Source: Todiramphus chloris collaris (Eukaryota > Chordata > Aves > Coraciiformes > Alcedinidae). From it: a stretch of 64,000 nt of DNA. A program made the translations under genes and the position numbers. Shown here in pieces: positions 11,951 through 23,541 of this stretch. Numbering within the stretch: position 1 is the stretch's first letter; the number at the start of each line of letters is the position of its first letter. The DNA is taken from assembly GCA_025345505.1 (NCBI GenBank), contig JANVCC010000071.1, forward strand, positions 967,832 through 1,031,831, given 5' to 3'. The notes under the pieces are model-generated. The model was not told where the DNA came from and searched no databases. It was given only the letters and a program-made list of their open reading frames with translations.

Positions 11951-12610
11951 TGCTGAAATGGACAATTAGGATCCAGTTGTAATGCAAATTGCACGCCGGA
12001 ATAGAAACCGCGGGGAACAAAATCACCGATAAGTATTTGTGTCAGCCTTGGTTAGAGCGCGATGGGCCCCGCTCAGCTGCCGCTTGCCGCGACGCATCAG
12101 CCAGCGCAGAACCCGGGCTGCCTTTGTGTTTTACGGGCGCGAGCAGCTCAGCGTCAGGCTGCCTTGGGCGCTCGCGGGCCCGACCACGCGGCTGTGTGCA
12201 AACCCACCAGACAGACTGCCGCCTACGCTGGGAATCCGATGGTTGCCTTGTTTTTTCGAGGCTCTGGTTTGTACACTGCGGGCCAAACCCATGGGGTAAT
12301 TTCCAGGCTCTCTGCGCAGGGCTGCGATGACGTGGTGAGGGAAGCGTAGAGATGCTGGAATTTCAATCTGCCACATAATGTGCGCTCAATATCGACAGCC
12401 GTGGAAGCGGGGAGTTGTCGTCGGTGCCCTTGCGGTTGTTCTCGTTGCTGTCTTCCCACGCTCGGTGCTAAATGTTGTAAATTCAGAGAAGTATTTAACT
12501 TTGTAAAGGAATCTAAAGCCGCTGTGGAATTAAAGACGCGGGAGCTCTGCAAATGCAAACGGCAGAGGTGTGTCTTCATTTCAGGCGCACGCCGGACCCA
12601 CGTAAGGGGA
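11950..12610. promoter_or_regulatory. CpG-rich patch with AT-rich shoulders
   Basis: I counted about 27 CpG dinucleotides between 12000 and 12240, far above the neighbouring sequence, with further CpGs to 12610. The left shoulder has an octamer ATGCAAAT (11982-11989) beside CAATTAG. The right part (12350-12550) is less GC-rich and has the look of constrained non-coding DNA. No coding frame is recognisable. This may be an unmethylated promoter or enhancer island. Confidence 0.35.
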
Positions 12611-15137
12611 GGCGCTGCCGGTGCAGCTGCTTTAGTGCCCATCAGCCTGGCATTTCCCCAGGCTGCGGGTAAGACAGAATCAAGCTGCGTGCTTCAATAG
12701 CAAAGCTCACCTTTGAGACCCGAGGTGGAACGTCCCTGTTCACAAAGTGTTACGGTAGCCGGGGGCCAGGAGGCCAGTGCTGGGAGGGTGATCTGAGCTG
12801 GTGCTGTGCCTGTGGGAACCAGAGCGAGAGCAATGCCCGCTTGCACCCCAGTGAAACGGTGGCTTCTAGAGGACAGCGAGGAACAAGAGTGAGAGGCTGT
12901 GAAGCAGATGGATGAGCTGAGTTCAAAGTCCTCCTAGAAGCTATGGCAACATAGCTTGTATATCTACTCAGAAAAGCCTTTGCAACTACCATAAATGACT
13001 CTAAATGGCCTTATTTTCCCTCTAGCAGCAAAATAAGCAGCTTCGACGGGGAGGAGTAAATCCATTTGATTGCACATGTTGCCGGGAATAACCTTCTTAT
13101 TAGTTATTAGTAATAAGCCAATCTATTGCTGGCAGTGTGGCCACCAGCACAGGCAGCCTGATCTGCCAGAGAATCATTGTCTTGCTCCCAACATTTCCAA
13201 TTACAACCCAACGAGGGGAGGCGGAAGGGCCTCAAGGGAGGAAGCTCTGTAGGAAGCAAAAGCCAACATGGAGAAGCTGAGTTATAAACAATGCGTGCTG
13301 ACAAATGAAGTGTATCAGGGCCAATATATCTTTTGAGGAAGCCTTTCTGCCAGGCAAGGCTGAGCTTTCTCTGTTCCTGACCTTCTCCTAGGCCAGTGCC
13401 TGGTATTTGTACTTTAGGTCATGAGCTGTTGGAGGTGTTGGCTTGTGAGCTCATCTTCTGAAGGGAAGAGGGGCTTCTATACCTTGGGTGCGTGAAGCAA
13501 GAGAGCTGCCAAGCTCAGGGCTCCAGTCCAGGATTTCAGTGGAGAATTTTCAGCTGAATTGGTGGCAAAGCACCTGAGCAGTTCACCGTGGCAGGAGCGT
13601 TCTCACATGGCAACGCCCTGGGAAATTCTCACTTGGAGTAGATCAGATTCTGCTCTCATTTATGCAATTATAAATCCAGCGTAGCTCCATCTGAGACCAT
13701 TGTTTTCATCCAATGCAAATGAGACCAAGATCTGGCCCGGGCTGGTTTTGTACACAGTGGAAACTGGCTGAATTATGGAAACCAGGAAACAAATCTAATG
13801 TAAATCTAAATGGAAATATCATGCTCCCTGTTACATCAGAATAAATTGGAAGCGAGTCTGCTGGTTCTAATGGAATTCATCTGGATTTACACCAGACTGT
13901 GGCTCAGCATTTGTCAGTTGGCTGCACACCGACAGAAAAACGCAAACCATGCTACCTCATCTGAATAGCTTTGAACAATTTCTTCCTTTTCCTTTACACT
14001 TAAGCAATTTCTTCTGCATCCTGATAGCTGATTAGCCTTTTCAAACAAATAAACCCCTGCGAAGAGACATCAACAAACGAGCCCTGCTCTCGCTAGCATT
14101 CTCAGCATCGAAATGGTGACCCTGACGTAGCGAGCTCGGTTTTGGAATCACCTTAACCCACTCCTGTTCCTCTGTGCAGAGCAGCAGGGTTGAGCTCATG
14201 GGAGGTCAGGCTTTGGCAACAACTAGGCTGATTTTCCCCAAAGCACATCGAATTCATTGCCCTCCCACCAGCAGTGGTCGGGGCCAGCTCTTTCCTGGGA
14301 TGCACAGGAGACTTTTCAGCAGATAAGGAACATACTGTCATGCTTCCACCCTTGCTGTGTTCAGTCAGACGGACAGGACAGAGCCATAACCCTCCCTAAT
14401 GGATCTGATAGGAAATTGGGTCCTGCTCTGTTCCCCCAGGCAAGTTACTCCGCTGCTCCGTGCCACTGCGAAGCTGGCCGTGGGAACCCACTGCTCGGGG
14501 GGCTCTTCGTGGGGAAAGTGGGAGGGTTAATTAACGTCTGAGCAGCAAATTCATCTCCCTGGGTGAAAGTCACTGCAAGAGTGCATTATCTGAGTAAGAG
14601 CACAGCCACGTCAGCCCCTTCCCTTGCATCTCAGTTACGCCGGCTTCCCGCATAATTCTGTTTTTAATCTGTGTTCGTGTTTCTCTTCGGATAATTAGGA
14701 AAATGTATCTTAATTAAAACAAGAGGAGGAGAAGATGACACACAAACAAACTAAAGCCCTAAGTCGATGGGGTTTAGGGATGGGCAAAGCCATTATTCAA
14801 ATACGAATCTTGTTGGTAACCAGGCAAACACGGCAATAACAGCGAGGGAGAGCGTTCCAGAGGTGACGGGTTTTCTGACAGCTGGGTCACTTCGTCTGCA
14901 CACCCTTCTCCGAAGGGACTGGATGGGGCCCGATGGCCGGGTACCACAGACCAGGCTCCAGGAAGCAGAGCAGTGTGGTCAGCAACTCCTTTTTCTATTC
15001 CTCTGCCAGTGACTTTTTGTGGGATCCTCAGGAAGTCAATCGAGCAAGATTTTTAGCAGCGGCCCCTGTCCGTGGTTGCTTTAACGTGCAGATGTCCAAC
15101 CTGAGACCTGCACAATCACCCTTTGCTGGGTTGCTAG
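12611..15137. other. Non-coding stretch, no gene recognised
   Basis: Mixed AT-rich single-copy sequence with scattered TAATTA, TTAATTAA and GATAATTA words (for example 14685-14720) and one octamer at 13713-13720. A fragment near 14440-14465 (GGCAAGTTACTCC) weakly recalls a MIR core. No coding exon, RNA gene or young repeat is seen. Confidence 0.5.
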
Positions 15138-15745
15138 TGTCCTGGTTTGGGTGAAAACTAATTCTGTTCAGGGATTTTACTTTTCAGCTCAGTTCTTCTG
15201 CCTACCTGCACTGTCTGAAGCTGGCAGCCTGTTTCCCAGGCAGTGTCTGCTCCCAGCAGCGAGAACCCCATGGGCAGTTACTACCAAGGCTTGGGGTGCA
15301 GACCAAGGTCACTGCTGGGTCTTGTGCACCACATTGGGGGGCGCAGAAGGTAAAGGCAGCACCTGCCGTGAGGAGCGGCCAGGACAGGGGACCCCAAACT
15401 GACCAACGAGGGATCCCAGCCCATATACATCATACCAGGAATAAAGCTGAGGGATCATGAGGGTCTCGCCCCTTTCTTTGCCCTCTTGGCCTGCTTTGCC
15501 AGCTTCACTCAGGCCCTCTTCCAGTTTCTTCCTCGGAGCACCTGAGGAGGACTCTGTCCCTTCTGCCTTCGATCCCGATCGGTGTATTTTTTATTATTAT
15601 TTTAATTTGCACTAAAGCTGTTCTACTTTCCTTTTCTAATTGCTCAGTCCCCCTTATTCTCCTTCTCTTCCCCTTTGGGGAAGGAGAGGGGTTAACAGAG
15701 TCTGTTATAGGTCTAAGGGGCCACCGTGCCCCTAACCCACGAGCA
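15138..15745 (+). mobile_element. Solo LTR of an avian endogenous retrovirus (ERVL-like)
   Basis: The segment opens with TGTCCTGGTTTGGGTGAAA, the typical beginning of a large class of bird LTRs. It has the mid-LTR word ACCCCAAACTGACCAA, a T-rich tract with TTTAATTTGCACTAAAGC, then a pyrimidine block and CCCCTTTGGGGAAGG, and ends near CCTAACCCACGAGCA. No internal retroviral region is recognised on either side, so it is a solo LTR fossil. No clear target-site duplication is visible by eye, which suggests it is not recent. The right boundary could lie further along, near an AATAAA at about 15820. Confidence 0.65.
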
Positions 15746-18700
15746 CAGATCTCGACCGGTGCCCGAGTGTGCCAGTCACCACCTGAGTCTTTACCTTCCT
15801 ACCTGTAGATCCTTGTAATAAATGCTTCCCTGATTTTACAAAGCTATTAAAGTCTCTCTAATGAAACTGAGGCTTTTAAAGAGATGTGATTATTACAGCT
15901 TACTCCTGCTTAGGTTATTCCTGCAGGTGAGCTGTGCTGAACCAAAGCTCCAGCTTACTCATTGCTGCAACTCTCTCTGCCAGGTACCGCAGGCTGATTT
16001 CAGCCACGTCACTGAAGTTGGTGTGTGTGAGCTTGGGAGCAAAGGGAAAGCACAAATGAGGAGTCGCTGAGTCCCAGCCCAATCCCAGCTCTCTGCAAGA
16101 ACATGCCATGTGCAGTCATGGGAAGCACTGGACTGCAAATTGCATGTAATCCTTGGGAAGCAGCTAAAGTCGATTTGCCAAGCTCCGTGGAGAGTCTCAG
16201 CAGCATCGCTGCTCTTTGTGCACTGCCTGTAAACGATCCCAGTGCATGCCAGCATAAAGCCTGTATTGAGGGGGGTGTGAAAGGACCACCACACACAGAC
16301 TCAAGAGACACTCACAATTGCACAGACGTTTGCTGCTCCAGCAGTGTAAGAAGATGGGGGTGGTTATTTGCTTTCATAGAAATAAAGCTCTTTAGGCAAG
16401 GGCCTTAAAAGTGAGAATAATTGTCATGTACTGTTCAGACCGTGCAGGGGGGAATCAGGCCCAAGCTTGTAGCTGCAGCCTTTAGCTGTAAGTGCTGTGG
16501 CCTGTGCTGTGCAGAGCTTTGCCCAGCGACTAGTCACACTGATTTCAGAGCAGCTTTCCCCAGGGCAGGCACAGCACTGCTTCCTACGCATGGATGTGAG
16601 ACCTGTGATTGGTTCTGACCCTACATTCTGAAAAATCAAGCGATTTTTGGTGGGTACGCACCTGACCCACTTGAATGTGCATGTAACGTGGCTTCAAGAG
16701 CTGATACAACCTTGATAAGATTCTTCTGAAGTTTCTTCTAATTAAACCCCATCTCTGCTGGGCAGAATCCACTTCAGCACGGAGACTTTTGTGAACGCTG
16801 AGCTGGGTCTGATGTCAGAAATCAGGTTTGGCCACGATGGCAAGGGAACAGGTTAGCCTATAAGCCCAAAGTAAATTTGCAAACTCCAGCTTAGTTTAAA
16901 AAGAAATTCATTAATAGGTTCTATGGCTGATCTCCTGAAATGCCATTTGAATAGTTTTGACTGTGCATTTGTTTTATTCCTGGGAAATCTTAGAGTACAA
17001 AAAGACTTTTATTTTCCTTCTTCATTTGCCAAGAATCTCTTTGAAACTTGTCTGAGACTTGGACCAGATCTTTAGCTCACTTAAGCAGATGTATCTCTAT
17101 TGAATTCTGTAAAGAAATGCTGATATATATGAGCTGATGATCAAGGACAAGAAAATGAAAGCAACAAACTGCTAAGTATGAAGCTTTCTAACCAGGGAAG
17201 TAGTTACTCCAGGAAATGTGTTATAATTTATGCTTCCAAAATGACAGCCTTACCTATTTGGAATGTGAATTCAAATTGGGGTTTTGAATTCAAATATTTA
17301 GTTGTAAAAAAAAGTCACAATCAGGTTTGTTTTTTTTTTAAATTTAAAGCCTTTGGCAATAGCTCCTGATTGTGAATTGGAGAATGTGGGGGTATGGGAG
17401 AGTCTGCCTTATTTTATACGATTTTAGTGCTTCTAAAAGCAAGTGCTTGAAAGCCAAATGCAGAGAACACACCAGATAATGCACATGGATCGATGTGCAT
17501 ATTGATGCTTGGGAGGAGACAGGGACACGAGGTAAATGTGGTACAGAGCTCTGAGTAAGGAGAACCACCCACAGACTAAGGAGGCACTAGCGTTAGGAAT
17601 ACAAGGCGGGGAAAAAAGGAAGAATGAGTCACTGGAGCCTTGGGCTAGCCCGGAGTGTTCCAGTCCATTCCTGCTGTGGGGCACCCTTCCAGACGGCTGC
17701 AGTGGGCTCAGGAAGCCTGGATGCCTCAGTACCAAGTGCTCACAGGGATGTTCAGAAGGGACTCTGGACATAACATCACGAGGCAAGACTGTATGACAAT
17801 GGAGAGGGCAAAATCCCCACAATTCAGGTTTAAGCCAGGGTTAGTTTAAGCTCTGGGTACATTAAGCTAGACCTGCCCAGGTCTGGTTTCTTACAACTTC
17901 CTCTGAAGCTTTTAGTACAGCAAAAAGGATGCTGGAAGAGAAGAGTCTCCTGCTGCTAAGCCTCCACCATCACCAGGGAGGTGACTTTTTTGTAGTTTAA
18001 TAGTAAGTTGTCAGTTTTCAAGCCTGTCAGTGCAGTGCCTTTCTCCCCCAGCGAGTAGCTCATTTCAGCAGAGTTATTCCTGGTATGTATGAAAGAGAAA
18101 AGAGCTTCTATTTTTCTTTAAAGGAGAGAAGAAATAGTCTTCCTGCCAGAATCCCAGCAAAGCCACTGGGCTATCAAATGCTGGGAGAGCTCCCTCAAAA
18201 CATTAATTACAGTAATGTTTTTGCTGCCAGAAGCAGCAGAAGCTATGCCCAAAGCTGAGAGAGGAAGGGAGCCCTTGGGGGGGATGGAAGGTCCGTCCGT
18301 CGGGAGCGTGCGCCAGGACCAACTGCGGGTGCCTGGGGAAGGAGCCCAAGACCAGGGGACACTTGGAAATGACTTTTCTCTCCAATTCCAGATTCTGGAC
18401 ACTCAACGCTCTGCCCAGCACCTTCTCTCTTTCCTGTTACTGTTGAGTGACTTCTGTTTCTATTTTCTTTCACTTTGAACATGGGGAAAGGAGGGGAAGC
18501 AGGTCTACAAGGCAATCTCCACCATGCTCCCCTGCCTGCCCGTCTGCTCCGTGCAAACAGTTGTTTTTCTCAGGGAAAAAGGCACACGATAATTCCTTTA
18601 AGTGGCAATTAAGCTCCAGGTGGCTGCAGCAAGCTGCAGCTTTCTCCAGCTCCTGCAGAGACGCAGCTTGAGCCACTGGTTTCCCTCCTTCCCCAAAGCA

Positions 18701-19840
18701 GGAGGGATTTTTCCTGTGTTTCTGTCTGGTGGTGATTGCGGCCCCACTCCCCCAGGGCAGCCCAAAGTGATTGGAGCAGCGGGGAAAATGCCAGACCGAG
18801 GATGCTCCATAACCTGGCTGGGCCCTTGCTCTGAAATGCACTGATCTCATAGAGCAGGGGACAGCTTCCTCTTGATCCTGATTTGAATTCCTTGTCTTTC
18901 ACCTACAACGCCTCTGCCTCCCCAGCACCGAGCCCAGTTCACTCTCCTTTTACCCCTGCTGTGCTGGCAAATGTTGGAAAGAGACTTTTGCTCGTGTTGG
19001 AGGGATTACTGTGAGCTGATGGAGCAATACTCGCACTCCGAGACTCCAAGCTAGTCTCATCAGCAGATGCATGTGATCAGTTTGGCTCATTAGTTAATGA
19101 GGTTAATGAGGACACCTGTATGAGCCATCTGATAGGGAAGGGGACGTGTCTAGCCACAGTGATTGCTCAAGATGACACAGCACATCACCGGCAGAGCTGG
19201 GAGCAAGCAGAGCACAGCAGGGCAGGTCTTTATCCTCAGGCCTCCTCTAGGTCTGAAGTCATCCCTGGACGTAGCTGTGAGCTTGAGGAGATGGCTCACG
19301 TTGAGTCTGGTGCTGGGCTTGTGCCATGGGAGATACGAGACACCAGCATGCAGCATGGGTTGGACTTGTTCTCCACTATCAGTGAGGCTTGTGAACACTA
19401 AGAGAGCTTCGAAGCCCACCCACACCTCCATCCCAAGCCCACTCACACCTCCGTTAGCAAAGCAACGTGAGCCCCTAACGCAGAGGATCGCCCTTTCCCA
19501 GACAAGCTTATTATCAATGGCATCAAATAGTGGGGTGTAACCATTCCAGCCTGACTTTAATGATTTATCACCCCTGAATTATGCACCACTGGTGACAGTA
19601 ATTTTCTCTGATTTGGACAAGTGGATGGAATTACGGCGCTCTCTGTTTGGTGTGCTAACAGAATCAGAATTCATATTTTGTCCTGCGCGGCTTATCTTAG
19701 CTAGACAGTAGCTATTATTTCACTTACTCCGTTTCTCTTCCCCCTCCCTGCCACAACTGAAATAATTTGATTTTGAGCCCTACTTGAAGCGGGACTCACC
19801 TCAAATCAGCTTCCAAATTCCTTGACCGGAGTCCGATCTC
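15746..19840. other. Non-coding stretch, no gene recognised
   Basis: Contains AT-rich blocks (16860-17360) and ordinary single-copy sequence. A homeodomain-like cluster at 19088-19112 has ATTAGTTAATGAGGTTAATG, and a MIR-like remnant follows it. No coding frame is recognisable on either strand. Confidence 0.5.
19155..19235 (-). repeat. MIR-like SINE remnant
   Basis: The order GATTGCTCAAGATGACACAG, then CACCGGCAGAGCTGGGA, follows the reversed MIR core (CTTGCCCAAGGTCACACAG, then GTGGCAGAGCCAGGA). It is heavily diverged, as expected for an element that predates birds. Confidence 0.5.
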
Positions 19841-19889
19841 CCTCCTATCAATCTCCATCCTATGGATTTCCATCCTATCGATCTCCACC
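19833..19889. repeat. Short 15-bp tandem repeat
   Basis: Three imperfect copies of a 15-bp unit of the form CTATCRATYTCCATC run from 19845 to 19889, with a partial copy before them. It abuts the left edge of a CpG island. Confidence 0.75.
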
Positions 19890-20285
19890 ACGTCCGAGCA
19901 CAGTCAGGATGGATCGGGCAGGGAGAAGACGTCCTTGGGACACCTGCACACAAACAGCCACACTCAGCTCGGCCTCCGGGCGCACGCGTGGGGCAGAGGC
20001 AGCGAGAACTCGCGTGGCACAGGCTCCCGTGCCCCACGCCGCGGCCTCGGGGCCAGGCAGCCCCTCGGGGAGGTCACGCTTGCGTCCCGTGCGCGTACGC
20101 GAGGGCACAGGCAGAGGAGCAGCCCCCTGCCCTCCTGCTGCGCGGCTCCGAGCCTGCCCGGGCACACTTCACTCCGCGCGTACGCTGGGAGGCAAGCGGC
20201 TGGGAGCGAGGATGCGGTCCCTTCGCAGCGTGCATCTCCCCGCCTGATCTTTTTCTGCTTTCTTCCCGCTCGTGCGGAATTGCAG
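19890..20285. promoter_or_regulatory. CpG island without a recognisable coding exon
   Basis: By eye there are about 40 CpGs in about 400 bp with high GC, including GCGCGTACGC-type runs, dropping sharply after 20285 into a pyrimidine-rich tract (20535-20605). Overlapping frames are open on both strands, as expected from composition, and none resembles a known protein. It may be the promoter of a non-coding RNA or of untranslated 5' exons of a gene further right. Orientation is not determined. Confidence 0.5.
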
Positions 20286-23134
20286 CCACCACCCCTGGCC
20301 TTTGCCTCCAGGGTGGGATGCCGTGCTGGGTTAGACTCTGTACACGCTGCGTTGTTTGCCTGCTTTCCTCCCCTTTCTCCTCCCTGCTCGTGGTTGTTAG
20401 TTTTCTCTCCATGTGTGGCATCAAAAGGCTGTTTGAACAGCCACTACCCAACCCGAGTGAAAGGGGATGTTGCTTTTGGAAGATCCAACAGAAGCCTGAA
20501 CAGAACTGATACTAAATTATGAATTAGCTGGAGATTTTTCTCACCTCTTTTCTTTCTCTTTCTCTTTTTTTTTTTCCTTTCCCTTCCCTGTCTTTTTCCT
20601 AACCCTAATTAAAATGTGCTGGGCACAAAACAGTAACAAAGGGCTGGACTCATTATTTTTGTTTATGGCAAAACCCAAGCAGAACAGAACTCTAAATGGG
20701 CTCTGGTTGAGTCCCATCTCCCTCCATAAAGAGTGTAATAAATATCAGCCACATTGATTTTCCTTCCCCTGAACCCTTTGCCATTTGTTCTGGTCTAAGT
20801 GCACTGTGTTTTCCTCTGAGGTTTCTTTTGCTCTAACTGTTCTATTATCTGTTGTTGTTGTTAATCTGTGTTGAGTGTGTAATTGAGATCCTAAGAGGGA
20901 GGTTAAGAGAAAGCCCCTCGGGAAGGCATCTGACCTACATGAAGAAAGAGAAAAAATAAAATAAATAACCCAAGTCATTGGGGCCAACTGCTCTGCTTAC
21001 CTGGTGGAGCCATTTCCTTCAGCAGGGGCTCTCACCCACCCAGGCTTAGTGCTCTCTGTAATTAGTTCTGTGTATGTGTTTTTAACTCCTATTTGCTTTT
21101 CGCATTGATTTCATTGCCTTGGGGGGACATTTGCCCATCGATTCCCCAGGCCTGATTTTCCCATCACCTGCAGCTCTCTGACCTGGTGTTACCGTTGGGA
21201 TGCCGCAGGCAGAGGTCGGAGGCGGCCCCTTTTGCCTCCCCATTTGCCCGCTGTGATCTAAGCTGCCCCGAGCCATAGGGTACCCGCTGGGGTGCTGGAG
21301 ATGTCTCAGAGCACAGACAGCAGCTCCTGAACTCCCCCTGGGTTTCCAAGGGAAGGAGGCACCCAGCCCAGCCACCGCTCGCCCGCTTTCTCCACCTCCA
21401 GCCGCCCGAGCTGGGCAGCCACGCGGTGCTGGGAGCCTCAACTTCCCGTCCCCCTCGTTCGGTGCCTGCCGCAGGGATGCTCTGTGGATCCACGGGATCC
21501 ATTACCGCCTGCTCGCTGTACCAGTTCCCCGATCTCAGCAGATAAAGAGTTCTCGGTGTTTTCTTAATGTCTCTTTATAGTTTATTAGAGGCCTAGGAGG
21601 CATGAGGGGGGAAAGAGAATGACTCAGAAATCCCAGTTCCGAGTCACGTGCTTCCTTTGCAATCTCATTTGTAACCAGACTATTAAAAGTAAATTATCTG
21701 AGCCAAGTGGCAATGCTGAAGCACAAGCGTTGGGGGAGGGAAGTAACGCTTCCCTCCGGTGTCTCCAGATGCAAGCAGCTTAGCTCAGCGAGTTTAATCT
21801 GCCCCTTTCTGCCCATACTGGGATCTTTGATATTACCAGGGGAGGATTGTTGGCACTGGCAGTTGAGGGCATGGCTGGCTTGAGGTCTCCTCCAGACCTG
21901 ATGACAAAGTGCCCCCCTTGGCCGCGCTGTGGGGATGTCTTGATGCTCTCGACAAGAGGCTCGGAAGAGGAGAGGGAGGTGTCCATGTGATGCCATCGCT
22001 GCTCTCCCTGAAGAATCCACCGATGGAGAGCTGTGAACTGACAGCTCTGCTTGCTGTCATGTTTCCATGGTATCTCCATCACGCCTGTTTCTAGGGATGC
22101 CTAATAAACTGGAGCAAATTGGGATGAGGGATTATCAGGCATTAAATGGTGCTACTGAGCCAAACCTCCTGCTTCGTTCACTATGATGAATTTCTATTTT
22201 CTTGCAGGGACTGACTGCAATCCAACCCGAGGCAGGGCGAGGAGGTGGCTGCTGGCATGTCCGTGCCTGTGTTCAGCAGCTGGGGCTCCTCCAGGTCCTG
22301 GCTTGTCTCTCAGTGAAGGTCAGGTTCTGTTTCTGTTGAAGCAATTTCATCTCTCTCAGTAGGGGCTGGTTCAAGCCCTTAAGGAATCCGCCTCTGCTTC
22401 AGTTCATACAAGCGAGCTCAACCTCTCAGAGATTCCCTGTTGACCACCTCTGTTCAGCCCAGGAACTGCTCTGAGTGCAGCTATTGACTTTCCATGGCCG
22501 TGGACATACCTGTGTAAAAAGCCTTGCTGCTGAAGGGTTTATGGGAGTAATATTGACCTTGCCACGGACGCCAAAGAGAATAGAAAGCCCTGCTTCTCTG
22601 TAAAACTAAACTAAAATTGTATCTGACGACTCGTATAAAATGCTATGGATTTTTATTTTTACCTGCTTTGGCTAAAACATCTTTTTACCCACAAGAGCCA
22701 GAGGCAGAACATTTACAGAGGAGGAGGGAAATGCTTTTTTTCAAAAAATGTTTGTGCTGGCGAATCACTGCAAATTTCTAAGCTCCCAGATGCATCTGAA
22801 TAACAGCAGAAACTTGGCTGCAGAAAAAAATACACTGGCTTTATGGGCTTGTTTCAGGTATAGCTGAAATTGAGCCAGGCTCGTGGAGTGCTTACAGCCT
22901 CTCTAGAGCCGGCGATGGAACCAGAACCTGTGCAGTCTTGTGGGAAGTTAATCCAGGTCGCACCCACGCCAAACCCAGGTCAAACCCTACTTTTCTTGGC
23001 AAGCCTTGGCTGCTGCAGTTGTGTCCTGCTGTGGCCACCGGCTCACAGATCCTCCCAGCGATGCTGCAGGGTTTTGGATGGTGGCATCAGCCCCTTCCTT
23101 GGGTGAGAAGGTGAATCTCTGCACACTGGGGGAA
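20286..23134. other. Non-coding stretch with one exon-like segment
   Basis: Holds a CT-rich tract (20535-20605), an AT-rich part (20600-20990), a GC-rich part (21170-21500) and a block at 21540-21700 with AGATAAAG and TTTATAGTTTATTAG. One segment at 22208-22318 is framed by splice-like sites. Nothing is recognised as coding. Confidence 0.45.
22208..22318 (+). other. Possible untranslated exon (splice-site framed)
   Basis: A pyrimidine-rich tract ending TTTCTATTTTCTTGCAG precedes position 22208, and GTGAAG|GTCAGG follows 22318, giving a 111-bp segment bounded by plausible acceptor and donor sites on the plus strand. The only ATG frame inside it closes with TGA before the donor, so it would be non-coding. 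It lies 2 kb downstream of the 20-kb CpG island. This is a pattern-based guess with no transcript support. Confidence 0.2.
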
Positions 23135-23541
23135 AATCATAGAATCAGAGAATGGTGGGGGGTGGAAGGGAGCTCTGGAGACCATCGAGTCCAACCCCCC
23201 TGCCCCAGCAGGGTCACCCAGGGCAGCCCACACAGGAACAGAGCCAGGGGGGGTTGGAAAGGCTCCCGAGCAGGGGACTCCACAGCCTCTCTGGGCAGCC
23301 TGGGCCAGGCTCTGTCACTCTCACAGTGAAGAAGTTCCTCCTCACGTTGAGGTGGCATTTCCTGTGTTTCAGCTTGTGACCATCACCTCTGGTCCTGTCC
23401 CAGGGCACCACTGAACAGAGCCTGGCCCCTTCTCCTTGCCCCGAACCCTGCAGATCTCTGTAACCATTCACCAGATCCCCTCTCAGGCTTCTCTTCTCCA
23501 GGCTGAACAGCCCCAGGTCCCTCAGCCTCTCCTCACAAGAG
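23135..23541 (-). mobile_element. CR1 LINE 3' fragment
   Basis: Read on the minus strand this ends with the CR1 tail; on the plus strand it begins AATCATAGAATCAGAGAATGG. The typical CR1 words follow in reverse: GAGTCCAACCCCCCTG, CAGGGTCACCCAGGGC, CTCCACAGCCTCTCTGGGCA, GTGAAGAAGTTCCTCCTCA and CAGGCTGAACAGCCCCAGG (with one change). It is 5'-truncated and non-autonomous; the open frames inside are remnants or chance. Confidence 0.93.

Noticed and set aside
19862-20509. 215-codon plus-strand frame over the CpG island
   Set aside because: CpG-rich DNA lacks stop codons; frames are open on both strands and none resembles a known protein.
22368-22377. GGTTCAAGCC, like a tRNA B box
   Set aside because: No A box or cloverleaf can be formed upstream.
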